Assembly (NCBI GenBank): GCA_947396885.1
Contig: OX377204.1
Span: 48,967,139 to 49,031,138 of the forward strand
Origin: Heligmosomoides polygyrus polygyrus
Lineage: Eukaryota; Nematoda; Chromadorea; Rhabditida; Heligmosomidae
Reading direction: 5' to 3'
DNA length: 64,000 nucleotides
The notes beneath the pieces were generated by a model. That model was not told the origin of the DNA and did no database searches. It saw only the letters and a list, made by a program, of their open reading frames with translations. Below, piece after piece: positions 21,958 to 32,115 of this stretch (within the stretch, counting starts at the first letter, position 1; every line of letters starts with the position of its first letter). The position numbers were made by a program, and so were the translations under genes.

Positions 21958-22830
21958 AGGCGCTCCATAAAAGCACCCCCCACACACACACACTTCTGCG
22001 GCAACGCCGCGGCGGGGGGCAGACATAACTCCAACGCCGCGCGAGCATTCCCTGACGCCACGCGCGCCGTGCGCGGAGAAATTGGACGTGTTGTCGCGGT
22101 CCGACTGCTTCCCACACGAACGGCTAGTAACGCTTTCGACAGAGACGGCTGGAGACTCGCGCTAGAGCGCAAAAGTGTGTGCCGGCGACTGTCGAACGCG
22201 TTTTTCGCGTAGAAGGAAGGAGGTAGTTGGGTGAGACACTTCTGATGTCTCCTGGTAGGGAATACTATGCGTACTGGTACAGAATTCTATGTCCAATTCT
22301 ATGCGTACCTCGCTCGCACTAGTGCATTGTTAGCGGTAGCAAATTAGCGTGCACAGAATCCTAGCGAAGTTAGCTGTTATACCTCCTTACGTGTCTATCG
22401 CGCGTGAATTTACGAGTATTGCATATTACTCGTAAGTTCACGATCTTCTTGAAGATTCCTTCTTGAAGTGGGAGCGTTTGTTAACAAAGTGCGGGAGGAA
22501 TGAGACACAATCTATTTCGAATGAGTGAAGGGAAACGGCCAAAGACCTGGTGAGGAAAATTCGAGACCAGAACTGAGCCGGGATTATTAAGTAGAAGTTT
22601 TGGAAGCAAGTGCTTGCAAGTTCCCAAAACTTTTCACAAATTTCCTTTGAACAGTTGTCCTTGTTATCAAGCGTTTGAAGTTTTAAGGGATTTGAGGGAC
22701 GTGAGACTTTTTCTAGGATTCAAAAACAGGTCAAGTGCGCACTAATCCATAACTTTTCCTCAATTCTAACTTTGTTCCACCCTTAACCGTCACCTTTCTC
22801 TAGCTCACTTGTCATAGTTCCATTGCTGCT
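21958..22830. other. GC/CpG-rich patch without assignable gene
   Basis: About 21985-22205 is strongly GC- and CpG-rich compared with its surroundings and includes a (CA)n run near 21970-21990. The open frames overlap on both strands, as expected from high GC. None has a recognisable domain. The rest of the interval is featureless. Confidence 0.4.
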
Positions 22831-22897
22831 TTAACAGTGACAAAGTTTCGTGCTCCACGGCTCACCGAGCGTCACCGAGCGCATGTCCGCATTTCAG

Positions 22898-23108
22898 TGT
22901 GCGACGTCGCGTTGGAGTTACGTCCTGGAGGGGAGGCGGCAGCGATACTCATTTTGACGCGTGCAGTCGCGCGCGCGTGCGTCGCTCCAGGCGGAGTCCT
23001 CGCCGCTTCGCTGGCGGAGGGGACGAGTTCTGCGCGAACGTGCCAAGGCTGGATGAGCTGGAGTGTGAGTGTATAGGGGACGATCAGAATGCACTGCTGG
23101 GCACACAC
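22898..23108 (+). CDS. possible host exon (hypothetical)
   Basis: A GC-rich block is preceded by a TTTCAG acceptor (22892-22897) and followed by an AC|GTGAGTAG donor (GT at 23109-23110). In one frame it is open throughout and ends DELECECIGDDQNALLGTH. A second frame is also open for most of the block. No domain is recognised, although the clustered cysteines could suit an extracellular protein. Splice-like signals are common by chance, so this is only a candidate for a host exon in a window otherwise made of transposons. Confidence 0.22.
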
Positions 23109-23110
23109 GT

Positions 23111-24105
23111 GAGTAGGAAGAAGGTAGAATACCTAAACTTTGTCTCGTAGGATGGAATAGTTTGAGGATAGGTTAGTGCTAATCAATCGAGTGGAATTAA
23201 GCTGCGTCAAAGGGGGTGAGGTAGCTGGTGAAAGGCAAATGATTAAGAAGATCGAAAAACAGAACTACTGACGAGTAGTTGGTTAATGATGAGGGATAAA
23301 ACTTTGTTTTTAAGTTCAGAGTTTTATGTGGGAGAATTATTGAAATAGATTATTCCTATGAGTAGAACTACGACGTTTCGAGCGTTGCATACAGCGGTCA
23401 CGCATTTAGAAAAGATACTGTGTGTTCAGAGGCCGAATGCACATGTAATTAGCGACCTACAAAAGTTGGCTTGCTGACCTTTTCTACGAAAATTTCGAGA
23501 TTTTTGTGGATTGCCACCCCTTCGCTCTCCACGTTGGTTCAAAATCGTAAAGTGTATGAAGCATATTTCCAACTATTAATCATCAGTGCGAGCGATGCCG
23601 AGACTTATGGAAACTCGGACGTGGACATTACTGTTAATCATCAATACCTCGAAGCATAGCAAACATTTCACGAGTTAATTATTCCCGATAACAAACTGAC
23701 CTAATTACAGGTACAATTACCAAGTTAGAATCTGTGTGGGATCTGGAACTTCACCAAAAAACAAGAATTGCTCTTCATATAATATGAAAACAAAATGAGC
23801 TCGGTGGAAGCTTTAATCACTATACAATATCTCTAGCTCGACTAGAGAAGCTTTTTGGACAAATCTCGGGCTGTCTGTTGTTAGCATCACATGCTCGCTT
23901 GAAACGGGAGTTTCTCTCCGATAGGATTTTCCACAATAATTTAATAAGCTAAAATCACTTTTTTGACCACGTCCATTCCATACCTGCAACTGAACCTCAC
24001 CAGTTCTCTCTCATCGTTTGGTTTAGGTTTTACCCCACTTCTAGGCACTCAATTACAGAACCTTCCCACGTTTTCATTGTGTAGGGTGAGCTGCGCTCGA
24101 ATCCC
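23111..24105. other. no recognised feature
   Basis: AT-rich sequence with no recognisable gene or repeat. If 22898-23108 is an exon this could be intron. Confidence 0.4.
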
Positions 24106-24109
24106 CCTG

Positions 24110-24660
24110 CCTTCCTCCTCTTGGGCAAGCCGAAGCGGTTCAACCGATTGGCTGGGACGTGCATTCGCCCTCTCGCACGTTGGACGCACCGAAGAACTCG
24201 TACACGTTCCTGCCGCGGCTAGAGGTGGCCCTGCCTGCAGCGCCGCACCGCGACCGCACGCATGGACGCGAGTGAGTATCGTTGCTCGCAGCCCGTCCTG
24301 GAGCCCGCCGCGGCCCATAGGGCAGGGACGCAGAGCTCGCCGTCGGCAGCGACGACAAGCGGCGAGGGGCGGACGGGCGGTGGCGACGCCGCGGATGCAG
24401 CAGCGGCAATAATGATTCACATCGTTGAGAGAGGTTGCGCTCTAGCCTTTCGCGGCAGGGAGCGGACAGAGCGCGGGCAGAGGGCGGAAAGGGCGAATAG
24501 CAGCAGTAGGTTCCAACTAGGAATACAGTACCTCGCTGACCCGTGCCTCTGCCGCTTGTCGCCGGCAAGATTACAGGAGCGGTGTGACTCATTGTTCTCT
24601 TCGACCGTCGCCCGCCGCTCGCCGCAAAAGTGTGTGGGAGCCTGTTATTTGCCGTGGCAA
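24110..24660. other. CpG-rich island-like block
   Basis: About 550 bp of GC- and CpG-rich sequence. Both strands contain open frames of 120-175 codons with low-complexity Ala/Arg/Ser translation, as expected from GC content, and none resembles a known family. An ATG at 24262 is followed within a few codons by a GTGAGTATC donor-like sequence, so a first exon is conceivable. It ends where the Penelope-like fragment starts. Confidence 0.35.
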
Positions 24661-24726
24661 TCAATCAAACACTTTCCTTAACAAAGAGCTATTATAAGGG
24701 CGCAACCGCAGGACGACGTCGTTTTA

Positions 24727-25113
24727 TTGAACATTCCTAACGATAACATTAAGCGGCAGTTAGTTCGGAATAGACTCTACGATCAGCAGTGTCTTTCTGA
24801 AAATTGCGTTATTTGTCCAAGTGGAAGACTAGGCGACTGTTCAAAGATTGGAACAATTTATCAGATCGAGTGCTTGGCATGTAACCCCAAATACATCGGA
24901 GAAACGGGAAGGGCTCTCGCATTACGTGTGAGGGAACATCTATCAGGTAATCGACGTGGATTGCTAACCAGCCCACTTGGAAAGCATAGGATTGATGCTC
25001 ATAATGGGAATGACTTTGAGGTGAAGTGTACCATCTTGGCTGTTGTAGGAGATATTTCGGCAAGGAGAGCGTTAGAGACATTCTGGATTTCCAGTAATAA
25101 ACAACCGGAATGA
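24727..25113 (+). pseudogene. Penelope-like GIY-YIG endonuclease domain (partial)
   Basis: A 128-codon open frame. Residues ~10-40 contain the cysteine cluster CLSENCVICPSGRLGDC that precedes the endonuclease in Penelope-like proteins. The GIY-YIG core follows: GTIYQIECLACNPKYIGETGR (the GIY equivalent is TIY, then YIG) with the conserved Arg in LRVREHL and His/Asn residues downstream. In these elements this domain nicks DNA to prime reverse transcription. The frame is undamaged, but without the RT it cannot be an autonomous gene. Confidence 0.85.
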
Positions 25114-25391
25114 GTGCCTTTCTGTTACGAGTGACTTTCTGCCGTTTGTGTCTCATTGTGAGCTATAGGAGGACCGGTCGGCTACAGCGGTGTGCAGTAT
25201 GCCCAGTCGCCGCCCCTACTGGCTAACTGACGTGGGCGAACATCAGCCCTTGCGGTGGATCCAGTTGGTGAGTTCGTTTCTCCCACTTGGTCCCTCCTTT
25301 GTGTTCGTTGGGAAAGTCCGAAATGCTAGGGTGGCCAAGGCGCTTGGTGGGGTAGAGCGCAAATGAAAACTTATGCACCACAGCCAGGCCT

Positions 25392-25418
25392 CTGAAGACG
25401 ATGAGAAGTCGAAACGTC
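25392..25418 (+). other. hammerhead-like CTGAAGA...GAAACGT motif (Penelope-like 3' end)
   Basis: A GAC/GTC stem separates CTGAA from GAAACGT. It resembles the hammerhead core (CUGAnGA - stem II - GAAA) known from Penelope-like elements, but the spacing is off the canonical core. Self-cleavage is unproven. Confidence 0.4.
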
Positions 25419-25480
25419 AGGACCTGCTGAATAAAGATCCACCTAAAACCTCGTGTTGGCACAAAAAGCTTAACTGACTA

Positions 25481-26199
25481 ACAACTTACAACGCCGAGTT
25501 TTGAAGAAGAGAGAAGTTGGAGATTACTTCCCATAACGTTTCTCATCGGGCTGAAGAAAAAGCTCTAGATCTCTCACCAATGCCATCATAGCAGTTTTTT
25601 GTCTTCAAACCGTATTGGCGATATTCGACGATTGATGGCGATTAACAGCGGCCGGAACCTTCAGCGATGGGGGTAGTCGAGGTTGCCGAACACGGATCTG
25701 GAGTTCGTTTTTGAAGAATCGATCACCTTCTTCTTCTCTTCTTCTTCTCCTGAGCGTTTAGTCCCGCGCAGTCGCAGGGTCCGCTGTTCTTGTGAGCTGT
25801 CGCCACCTCATCCTATCAAGGGCGTCATCTGCCGTGGCGCCGACTTCGGCGAGATCTTTGAAGAATCGATCACCATCAATCGATATTTGTCAAGTAATCG
25901 TTTTTTGTGGATGTCGTCCATTTTCTTGATTTTTTTCCAATTTGCCCCAATAAACGTAGTTAAGATGTTCTTGCTTAAGACGTTCTTCCTGAGGAAACCA
26001 CGACAAGGTGCCAGCTACAATTGATGATGAGAAGTTATTTCCACTGAGAAACCGTCAAGAAACCGTCAGTGCGGCCGCGAGGCTGGTTTAGAATAAAAGA
26101 TCATTTCGAAGATAAATCATGATAGGACCCGAGCCAATTACATGTGACGATCTGGAGCACTATCTCTGGGGCACTGCCGCACCTGGTGGCCCCTTCTTG
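25481..26199. other. no recognised feature
   Basis: A 113-codon frame at 25683-26024 is not recognisable. A GAAGAATCGATCACC motif occurs twice (about 25716 and 25860), a small internal duplication. Confidence 0.4.
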
Positions 26200-26365
26200 C
26201 GGAGCCCTCGCGCCAGCTCTTTCGCACGGCCAGCATGTGGTCAGGCCGTCCAACTTCGGCGGGTCATAACTCGCTCAGTAGTTCTATTCTGCAATTTTAA
26301 CACACTTAATCGTAATCATCATCCAGAGCACTTTCTAGTGATTCTGGTCGCAACATGAAGTTCCA
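26200..26365 (+). repeat. dispersed ~170-bp repeat, copy 2
   Basis: Plus-strand counterpart of the minus-strand copy at 21785-21957, with the same order of blocks and perhaps three-quarters identity. Non-coding. Confidence 0.75.
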
Positions 26366-26919
26366 GTCGAAAGTCGAAATCCTTCCCTAATGAAAATCCC
26401 TAAAATCGCCGTTATCCCAATCATCCAATTATCCCGCCATTGCAAAAATGTCATGATTGGGACAAAACCGGATAAGGATTAGTTTACGACCCTAATGTTG
26501 CTCGCTAGACATAAAACCGACACCTCAGTTAACAGCGTCTTCATTGAGGATTTAAAAAAATAGTTTTAGCAGTTTGATGTGATCACTGGCAGCAATGGCA
26601 TTATACTACATATACGGTTTGGATGGAGACACGAAAGTTCTATTTTGGCTTTCGGCATTCTGACCGATTCAGGCATGGGTTGAAAGCTGTGAAATTCTAA
26701 TAACTTGATCCAGAATTTTTAATTAATTTTGAAGCCAGGAAACGAACCACTTCTGGTGCAGTGAGTCCGGAGATTATGTAGTATGTAAGTCGCCTTGTGT
26801 ACAGTGCTCTATTGCATGCAATTATGAGATTTCCGGTACGTCACGTAACATATTCCATGTACAGCTGTCCTTGAATCTCGACATGTCTCAGAACAGTATG
26901 ACAGGTAGTCGTCGAGCTG
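26366..26919. other. no recognised feature
   Basis: No gene or repeat recognised between the dispersed repeat and the 3' end of the minus-strand Penelope-like element. Confidence 0.45.
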
Positions 26920-29048
26920 TCGTGCCAAGATTGACATCGAACGTTTATTCGGTGTACGTTTCGGCGTAACCGCCTTCTTCAGAGCTTGGAAAAGACAAGG
27001 GGAGTTAGAGAAATTACCCGTCCAAGAGTCATTTCAAGTTTCAGCCATCTCAAAAGCTAAAGGGAAAAAGAGACGAACCGCGAGGATGACAGCCCAACTG
27101 ACCTTATGTAAACATCCGAAGGCTGTGGAGTCACCCTGGAGATGGAGATAAATGTGGGTGAATGAGGTCCTCTCTTCGGGTCACCCTCTCAGCGACCTTC
27201 TGGCTGGCGCCCTCCGGGTCAAGCCCGCAGAGGTCGGCAAATGAAGCCAACTCCTGGGTTATGGCCACCCGTTCCTCCTTCCTGTTGATTGCGGGGTTCT
27301 TGAACGCAATCCACAGCGCCTCCAAGGTCTTGCGCGCTGCGACGTCGACCTCGCGAGCCAGGATCGTCACCGCCACTCCAACCACTGCGTCACTATGCTT
27401 CGCAGCCTGTGCTCCTCCAAAGGTGTGGCGACTTTGCACCTGTGGACCCCATCCACAGGCCCCTTAACCCTTACCCAGAGTGGTTTGCCCGTCTCACCAA
27501 CCTATTCCTCCTTGCTTCAATGCAAGTTATGAGGTGTACTGTTCCTGAAACCCTACAGTCGCCTTCCCTACCGAATGGGCAGACCACACAGGAGGGCGTT
27601 TCACAAGCGCAGTCATAAAGACGGTTCCTCACCAGTTGCGCCTTTAGATTAGCCGGAGGCACCTCAACGAGCTTAACGATGACACCCAGGTCAGCCTTAC
27701 GAACGCATTCCCGTACTTAAGCACAGAGAGCGACCGAGATAAAACGTAACGTGAAGGCGGTTTGACCATGCAATTGTGCCCTGTGTATGCTTGCTGGTGC
27801 CAATGGTTGACGGCCTTTGGGCATTTTGTGAGCAACCTACCCGTTGGATAAGGCAATGCGAGATGCCATTTCCCTAGATGAGGACTTGAACTCGCTATTC
27901 GAGGACACCAGAGCAGTTGTTTGGGACATATTCTGGACAATGGCCTTCTTAGTACTGTATGGGTGTGTGGAACGATAGTGAGCAGCACCATTATTTGGGC
28001 ATGTCGAGTCTAGAAAGGGCCAGCTGGACCTCATGCTCAACAAAGATCTCGTGTACCGCTTGCATGGCATCGCCTTTGGAGGCATTTGTATACAAGTACG
28101 TGACGTCAAACGACTCCATCACGCAGGTATCTTCTACATTTGTCTCCCGGAGCTTATCCAAAAAGGCGCTGGTGTTAGGAAGGTAAACTGGAATGAACCT
28201 TAGCAGCTGCGTAAGAGGCAAGTTCAGCAGCCAAGATATACGGTCTGCAGGACCACCAATAACACTTATGATAGGTCTAACCTTATACAGCGAAGGGTCG
28301 CTAAGGGCACCATCTTGTGGCAACTTATAGGTCTTGATGAGAACATACAAGACCGGGCAGAAGGGATGCTCACACTTCAGCCGCGCTGTAATACTTCTAG
28401 GGAGGTTTGCTGACTATGGAACCTCAACCCACGTTCGGTTTAGACAGCGGAACTGTTTACTAAATTCTTCAGGAGTGGACTGACAGTAGACGGTGCTGTC
28501 CTGGAGGTGGAGTATGGTAATACTCCGATCAAGTTCTTGTGGTAGCACCACAAATTCGCCTCCCTTGTCACTAACGCCGACTTTAAATGCTCCTGTAGCC
28601 GTCAAGTACCGGAATTCTCTCTGACCCCTCCGCTGATCAGTTGTGAAGTTTGGGGTTATCCGCCCTGCCATGTTTCTCTGCAGAACTGGGAGTAGGGAGG
28701 TGGCCAATATGCGGAAATTCTTACTGACCGCCCACTTTGGCTCCTGCGCACAAAAAAACGAAGTAGGGAAAGGCGCGGGCGGAATTGCCGCAATGATTGC
28801 GGTACCGAGCTGATCGCCTTGCGCATCGATTTTTGCCTCTGCAGGCTGCCTACAAATTTAGGCGCTACGCCATGCGACAGACACTGACAAGTAGCGAAAC
28901 AGGGGCCAATCTCCAGTGTGACAAGTGCCTCGCGCGACAGAGAGACATTGTCTAAGACGGTGACCATCTGGGAGCGCTCATCACCCACACCCTGGCCTAG
29001 GACAGAAGAGGTGGTACGGGTCGAGGGGTTGCCCAGCCCGTGGTGGCT
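26920..29048 (-). pseudogene. Penelope-like element A, RT core internally deleted
   Basis: The minus strand reads a Penelope-like polyprotein. An N-terminal region (REALVTLEIGPCFATC near 28930-28880; GVSDKGGEFVVLPQ near 28580-28530) is followed by RT blocks YVLIKTYKLPQDGALS, YKVRPIISVIGGPADR and motif A ESFDVTYLYTNA (about 28350-28080). After IMVL at about 27985 the frame jumps to the post-RT linker, so RT motifs B and C are missing. The linker Cys cluster (CETPSCVVCPFGREGDC, about 27610-27560) and a damaged GIY-YIG with VDVAARKTLEALWIAFKNP follow, down to about 27130. The 3' end holds the hammerhead-like motif at 26956-26982. It lies head to head with element B. RT activity is impossible without motif C. 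Confidence 0.88.
26956..26982 (-). other. hammerhead-like motif, Penelope-like element A 3' end
   Basis: The minus strand reads CTGAAGAA, then the hairpin GGCG-GTTA-CGCC, then GAAACGT. There is one extra A compared with the canonical hammerhead core before stem II. The same motif, with only the second base changed (CCGAAGAA), occurs in element B at 31780-31806. Confidence 0.45.
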
Positions 29049-29620
29049 CTTTCCACCCTCCCTAGAAGCATTACAGCGCGGTTGAAGTGTGAGCATCCTG
29101 TTCATAAGTTGCCACCAGGTGGTGCCCTTAGTGACCTTCCCTGTATAAGGTTACGCCTATCATAAGTGGCCTTGATGGGCCTGCAGACCGTACCTCTTGG
29201 CTGCTGAACTTGGTTCTTACGCAGCTATTACGGTTCATTCCAGCCCACCTTCCTAATACCTGCGCCCTTTTCGATGAGCTTCGTGAGACAGAAGTGGAAG
29301 AAGCCTGTGTGATGGAGTCGTTTGCTGCCACGTCGTTGTACACAAATGTCTCCAATGGCGATGCTATGCAAACGGTACACAAGATCCTTGTTGTGCATGA
29401 GGTCCAGCTAGCCTTTTTTGGGCTCAACATAGCCCAAATAATGGTGCTCATAGACGAGTGCCTTCAGTGCAACATATTCAATTAGTCCAATCAGTACTAC
29501 AGGCAGGTTAGAGGCCTAGCTACGGGTCAACGCTTGGCACCGGTGCTAGGTATAGCGTACATGCCACAAATAGAGAGACCCGTAATGGAACGCAGATCTT
29601 TGCTGTACTGTCGGTATACA

Positions 29621-30438
29621 TTAGGTTGGTGAAAAAGTTTTGCACCACATCGTAATTTTGTTTTCAAAATTTTATTGCATTTTTTGTGAGCGACTTCAAT
29701 CTTCGAAGTAACTGCTATTTACATCTGCAGCCTTCTGCTATCTAATGGAGAGATCACGAAATCCTTCCTTCCAGAATGAAGACAGCTGTGACACAAAGAA
29801 GTGCTCCAACTCAGATTCCAGTTCGGTTCGGTCGTTGAGGCACCTATCACTTAGTTGTTGCTTGAGAGCTCGAAAGAGGTAGCAGCCCGATGGCGCAAGA
29901 CCTGTCGAATACGGTGGGTGGGGCAGCACTTCCCAACGAAACTCCTGCAACTTCTGGCGAAACAACTTTGCAAAGTGGGGGCGAGCATTGTCGTGAAGAA
30001 GGTAAACATTCCTCCGCCCTCGCCGTTTGCGAGAATTCCTCGAGAACCCCACCAACACCACAGCATTACCTTCCTCTGGTGAATATTCGCCTTGAGGTTG
30101 TGGTTCTCCTTGAGGAAGCCACTGGGCCTACCGAGTATGGTTAACGAGGAAGACCCAAGATATCATCCGTGACCACATTCCCGAGAAAGTGCTTATAACC
30201 GAAAAGAACAAGGAGAGACTGAGCGAGTCAGTCGCGAAGCCTTGTCCGAGTCATGGAGTTAGTCACACATCATTGCAGTCGTAGTATTTATATGCCCTCA
30301 AAAGCAAATTTTCATGTATGCGAAATATTCTAGAATGTTTGTGTCACAACTACGTAGCACCAAACAGTCCTTAGAAGTTCCCGTTAAACTTTGAAAATTT
30401 TTCAAAATTTTTGGTGCAAGACTTTTTCACCAACCTAA
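29621..30438 (-). mobile_element. mariner-family DNA transposon, internally deleted
   Basis: The 818-bp element has ~27-bp terminal inverted repeats (TTAGGTTGGTGAAAAAGT at the left, its complement at the right). TA lies at 30439-30440, and CA, a decayed TA, at 29619-29620. Joining the flanks restores the reading frame of the Penelope-like RT, so the target was a TA in its active-site codons. Full-length mariners are about 1.3 kb; here the N-terminal half of the transposase is deleted. The minus-strand frame 29738-30061 encodes the C-terminal catalytic half: HDNARPH and LPHPPYSTGLAPSGCYLF. The third catalytic Asp of the D,D34D triad (normally APSDYHLF) is Gly, so even this half is dead. Confidence 0.93.
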
Positions 30439-31280
30439 TAGAAGATTGTTTCATCGTATGTCCCACGCAGAGCGAAATTGATGCCTGCTTCGAGTTGCTG
30501 AACCATCAGGCTGAGCATATTAAGTTCACAAGGGAGAAATCGACAAGTCACTGGTTGCCGTTCTTCAACGTGGAAATTCGTCTCTCTAGCGACACCTTCC
30601 AAACTAGGTGGTACCGGAAGCAACAAGAATATCGTTGTGCACTATCGGTCCGCACACCCATATAGTACTAAGAGGGCCATTGTCCGGATTATGTTCCAAA
30701 CAGCTGCCCTCGAATAGCGAGTTGAAGTCCTCGTCTAGGAAAATGGCATCTCGCATCGCCTTATCCCACGGGTATGTTGCTCACAACATGTCCAAAGGCC
30801 GTCAACCGTTGGCACCAGCACGCATACATAGGGCACAATTGCGTGGTCAAATCGCCTTAACGGCACCTTTTCTCTCGGATGCTCTCAGTGCTCAAGTACG
30901 GGAATGCGTTCGTAAGGCTGACCTAGGTGTCATCGTTAGGTTCGTTGAGGTGGTTCCGGCTAATCTAAAGGCGCAACTGGTGAGGAACAGTCTTTATGAC
31001 TGCGTTTGTGAAACGCCCTCCTGTGTGGTCTGCCCATTCGGTAGGGAAGGCGACTGTAGGGTTTAGGAACAGTACACCTCACAAATTGAATTGAATGCAA
31101 TGAGGAATACATTGGTGAGACTGGCAGACCACTTTGAGTAAGGGTTAAGGAGCACGTGGATGGGCTCAACAGGTGCACCCTTGGGGGAACACATGTTGCA
31201 AAGTCATAGTGGCGCAGCGGCTGGAGTGGTGGTGACGATCCTGGCTGGCGAAGTCGACATCGCAGCGCGCAAGGCCCTGG

Positions 31281-31436
31281 GGCCGGATTCATCAAAGTTA
31301 CTGCAGTAACTTTAACGGAGAATTGTAAGCAAAGGCTCAGATAACGCGGGCTTATCAAGCGATAAGCCGCTTTATCTGAGCTTTTCGCTTACAATTCTCC
31401 GTTAAAGTTACTGCAGTAATTTAAATGAATCCGGCC
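31281..31436. mobile_element. 156-bp palindromic MITE (GGCCGGATTCAT ends)
   Basis: The arms GGCCGGATTCATCAAAGTTA and its near-perfect complement fold over almost the whole element around 31355, including GTTACTGCAGTAACTTTAAC and GAGAATTGTAAGC blocks. CCTGG at 31276-31280 and 31437-31441 is the likely 5-bp target duplication. Compared with Penelope-like element A, the flanking sequence is continuous across the insertion. No coding capacity. Confidence 0.9.
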
Positions 31437-31779
31437 CCTGGAGTCGCCTTGGATTGCGTTCAAGAACCCGCAATCAACAGGAAGGAGGAACGGATGGCCG
31501 TAACCCAGGAGTTGGCACCATTTGCTGACCTCTGTGGGCTTGACCCCGAAGGGAGCCAGCCAGAAGGTCGCTGGGGGGCTGACCCGAAGGGAGGACCTCA
31601 TTAACTCACATTTATCTCCATGTCAAGGGTGACTCACAGCCATCGGCTGTCTACATAAGGCCAGTTGGGCTGTCTTCCTCACGGTTCGTCTCTTTCTCCC
31701 TTTAGCTTCTGAGATGGCTGAAACTTGAAACGACTCTTGGATGGGTAATTTCTCTAACTCTCCTTGTCTTTTCCAGGCT

Positions 31780-31806
31780 CCGAAGAAGGCGGTTACGCCG
31801 AAACGT
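31780..31806 (+). other. hammerhead-like motif, Penelope-like element B 3' end
   Basis: Reads CCGAAGAA, hairpin GGCG-GTTA-CGCC, GAAACGT. The loop and stem are identical to element A, with T to C at the second base. Confidence 0.4.
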
Positions 31807-31865
31807 AAGCCGAAAAAAGGTACGATATCAATCTTGGCACGACAGCTCCACGACTTTCTTCCATA

Positions 31866-32025
31866 GGCCTCTGTTATACTCCCGCGGGAGCATCCGCGGA
31901 ACGTCCGCGGACCAATGGTGCACGGCGGACGCGGACGTGGCGAGGCGCGGCGATTGGCTAGGTGAGGAGTCTCGGCGCGATTCCCGCCCTTCCGCGGATG
32001 CTCTCGCGGGAGTATAACTCAGGCC
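31866..32025. mobile_element. 160-bp MITE with GGCCT ends and ATA duplication
   Basis: Terminal inverted repeats of ~36 bp (left GGCCTCTGTTATACTCCCGC; right reads GGCCTGAGTTATACTCCCGC on the complement) surround a GC-rich centre. ATA at 31863-31865 and 32026-32028 is a 3-bp target duplication. Three-base duplications and GG-type ends recall PIF/Harbinger, but ATA is not the usual TWA, so the superfamily is uncertain. It sits at the 3' edge of Penelope-like element B. Confidence 0.85.
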
Positions 32026-32028
32026 ATA

Positions 32029-32115
32029 CAGTTGGTATCTAGTTGCCCGGTGCTCGTGCTGCTCCACACTGCTGTATCAGCTCATGAGCTTCCGGAGACA
32101 GACCTCTCTTCCTAC
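32029..32115 (-). pseudogene. short RTE LINE fragment (endonuclease-RT spacer region)
   Basis: GCTCGTGCTGCTCCAC, ATCAGCTC, GAG-TTCC and AGAC-TCTCTT match the order of 56095-56150 in the large RTE copy, in the same orientation. Too short to carry a domain. Confidence 0.65.

Larger units (their letters stand above)
24690..25480 (+). mobile_element. Penelope-like element, 5'-truncated (GIY-YIG end and 3' terminus)
   Basis: Only the C-terminal endonuclease of the polyprotein and the 3' terminal region remain. The RT is absent, so the copy is 5'-truncated at about 24690. The 3' region (about 25390-25460) has the CTGAAGA...GTCGAAACGT motif shared with the other Penelope-like ends in this window, followed by AATAAAG. 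Confidence 0.85.
29049..31862 (+). pseudogene. Penelope-like element B, interrupted by mariner and MITE
   Basis: This plus-strand copy starts within the RT (LKCEHPVHKLPPGGALSD, about 29085) and continues PIISGLDGPADRTSW, the ESFAATSLYTNV motif A region (the Asp expected after ESF is Ala) and QVRGLATGQRLAPVLG (motif B, about 29505-29555). It then breaks at the Y-(I/V)-x-D catalytic motif, where a mariner is inserted, and resumes at 30439 with EDCFIVCPTQSEIDACFELL, HIKFTREKS and WLPFFNVEI. The linker Cys cluster lies at about 31010-31065 and EEYIGETGRPL at about 31110-31140, with stops. A palindromic MITE is inserted in the endonuclease at 31281. The 3' end has the shared CCGAAGAAGGCG motif at 31780. 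It is non-functional through stops, a motif A substitution and insertions. Confidence 0.88.

Noticed and set aside
24140..24664. 174-codon minus-strand frame in the CpG-rich block
   Set aside because: Overlaps long frames on both strands with low-complexity Arg/Ala/Ser/Pro composition. This is typical of high GC content and not of coding sequence.
25392..25418. canonical hammerhead ribozyme
   Set aside because: The core spacing does not satisfy CUGAnGA-stem II-GAAA without an extra base, so it is listed only as a hammerhead-like motif.
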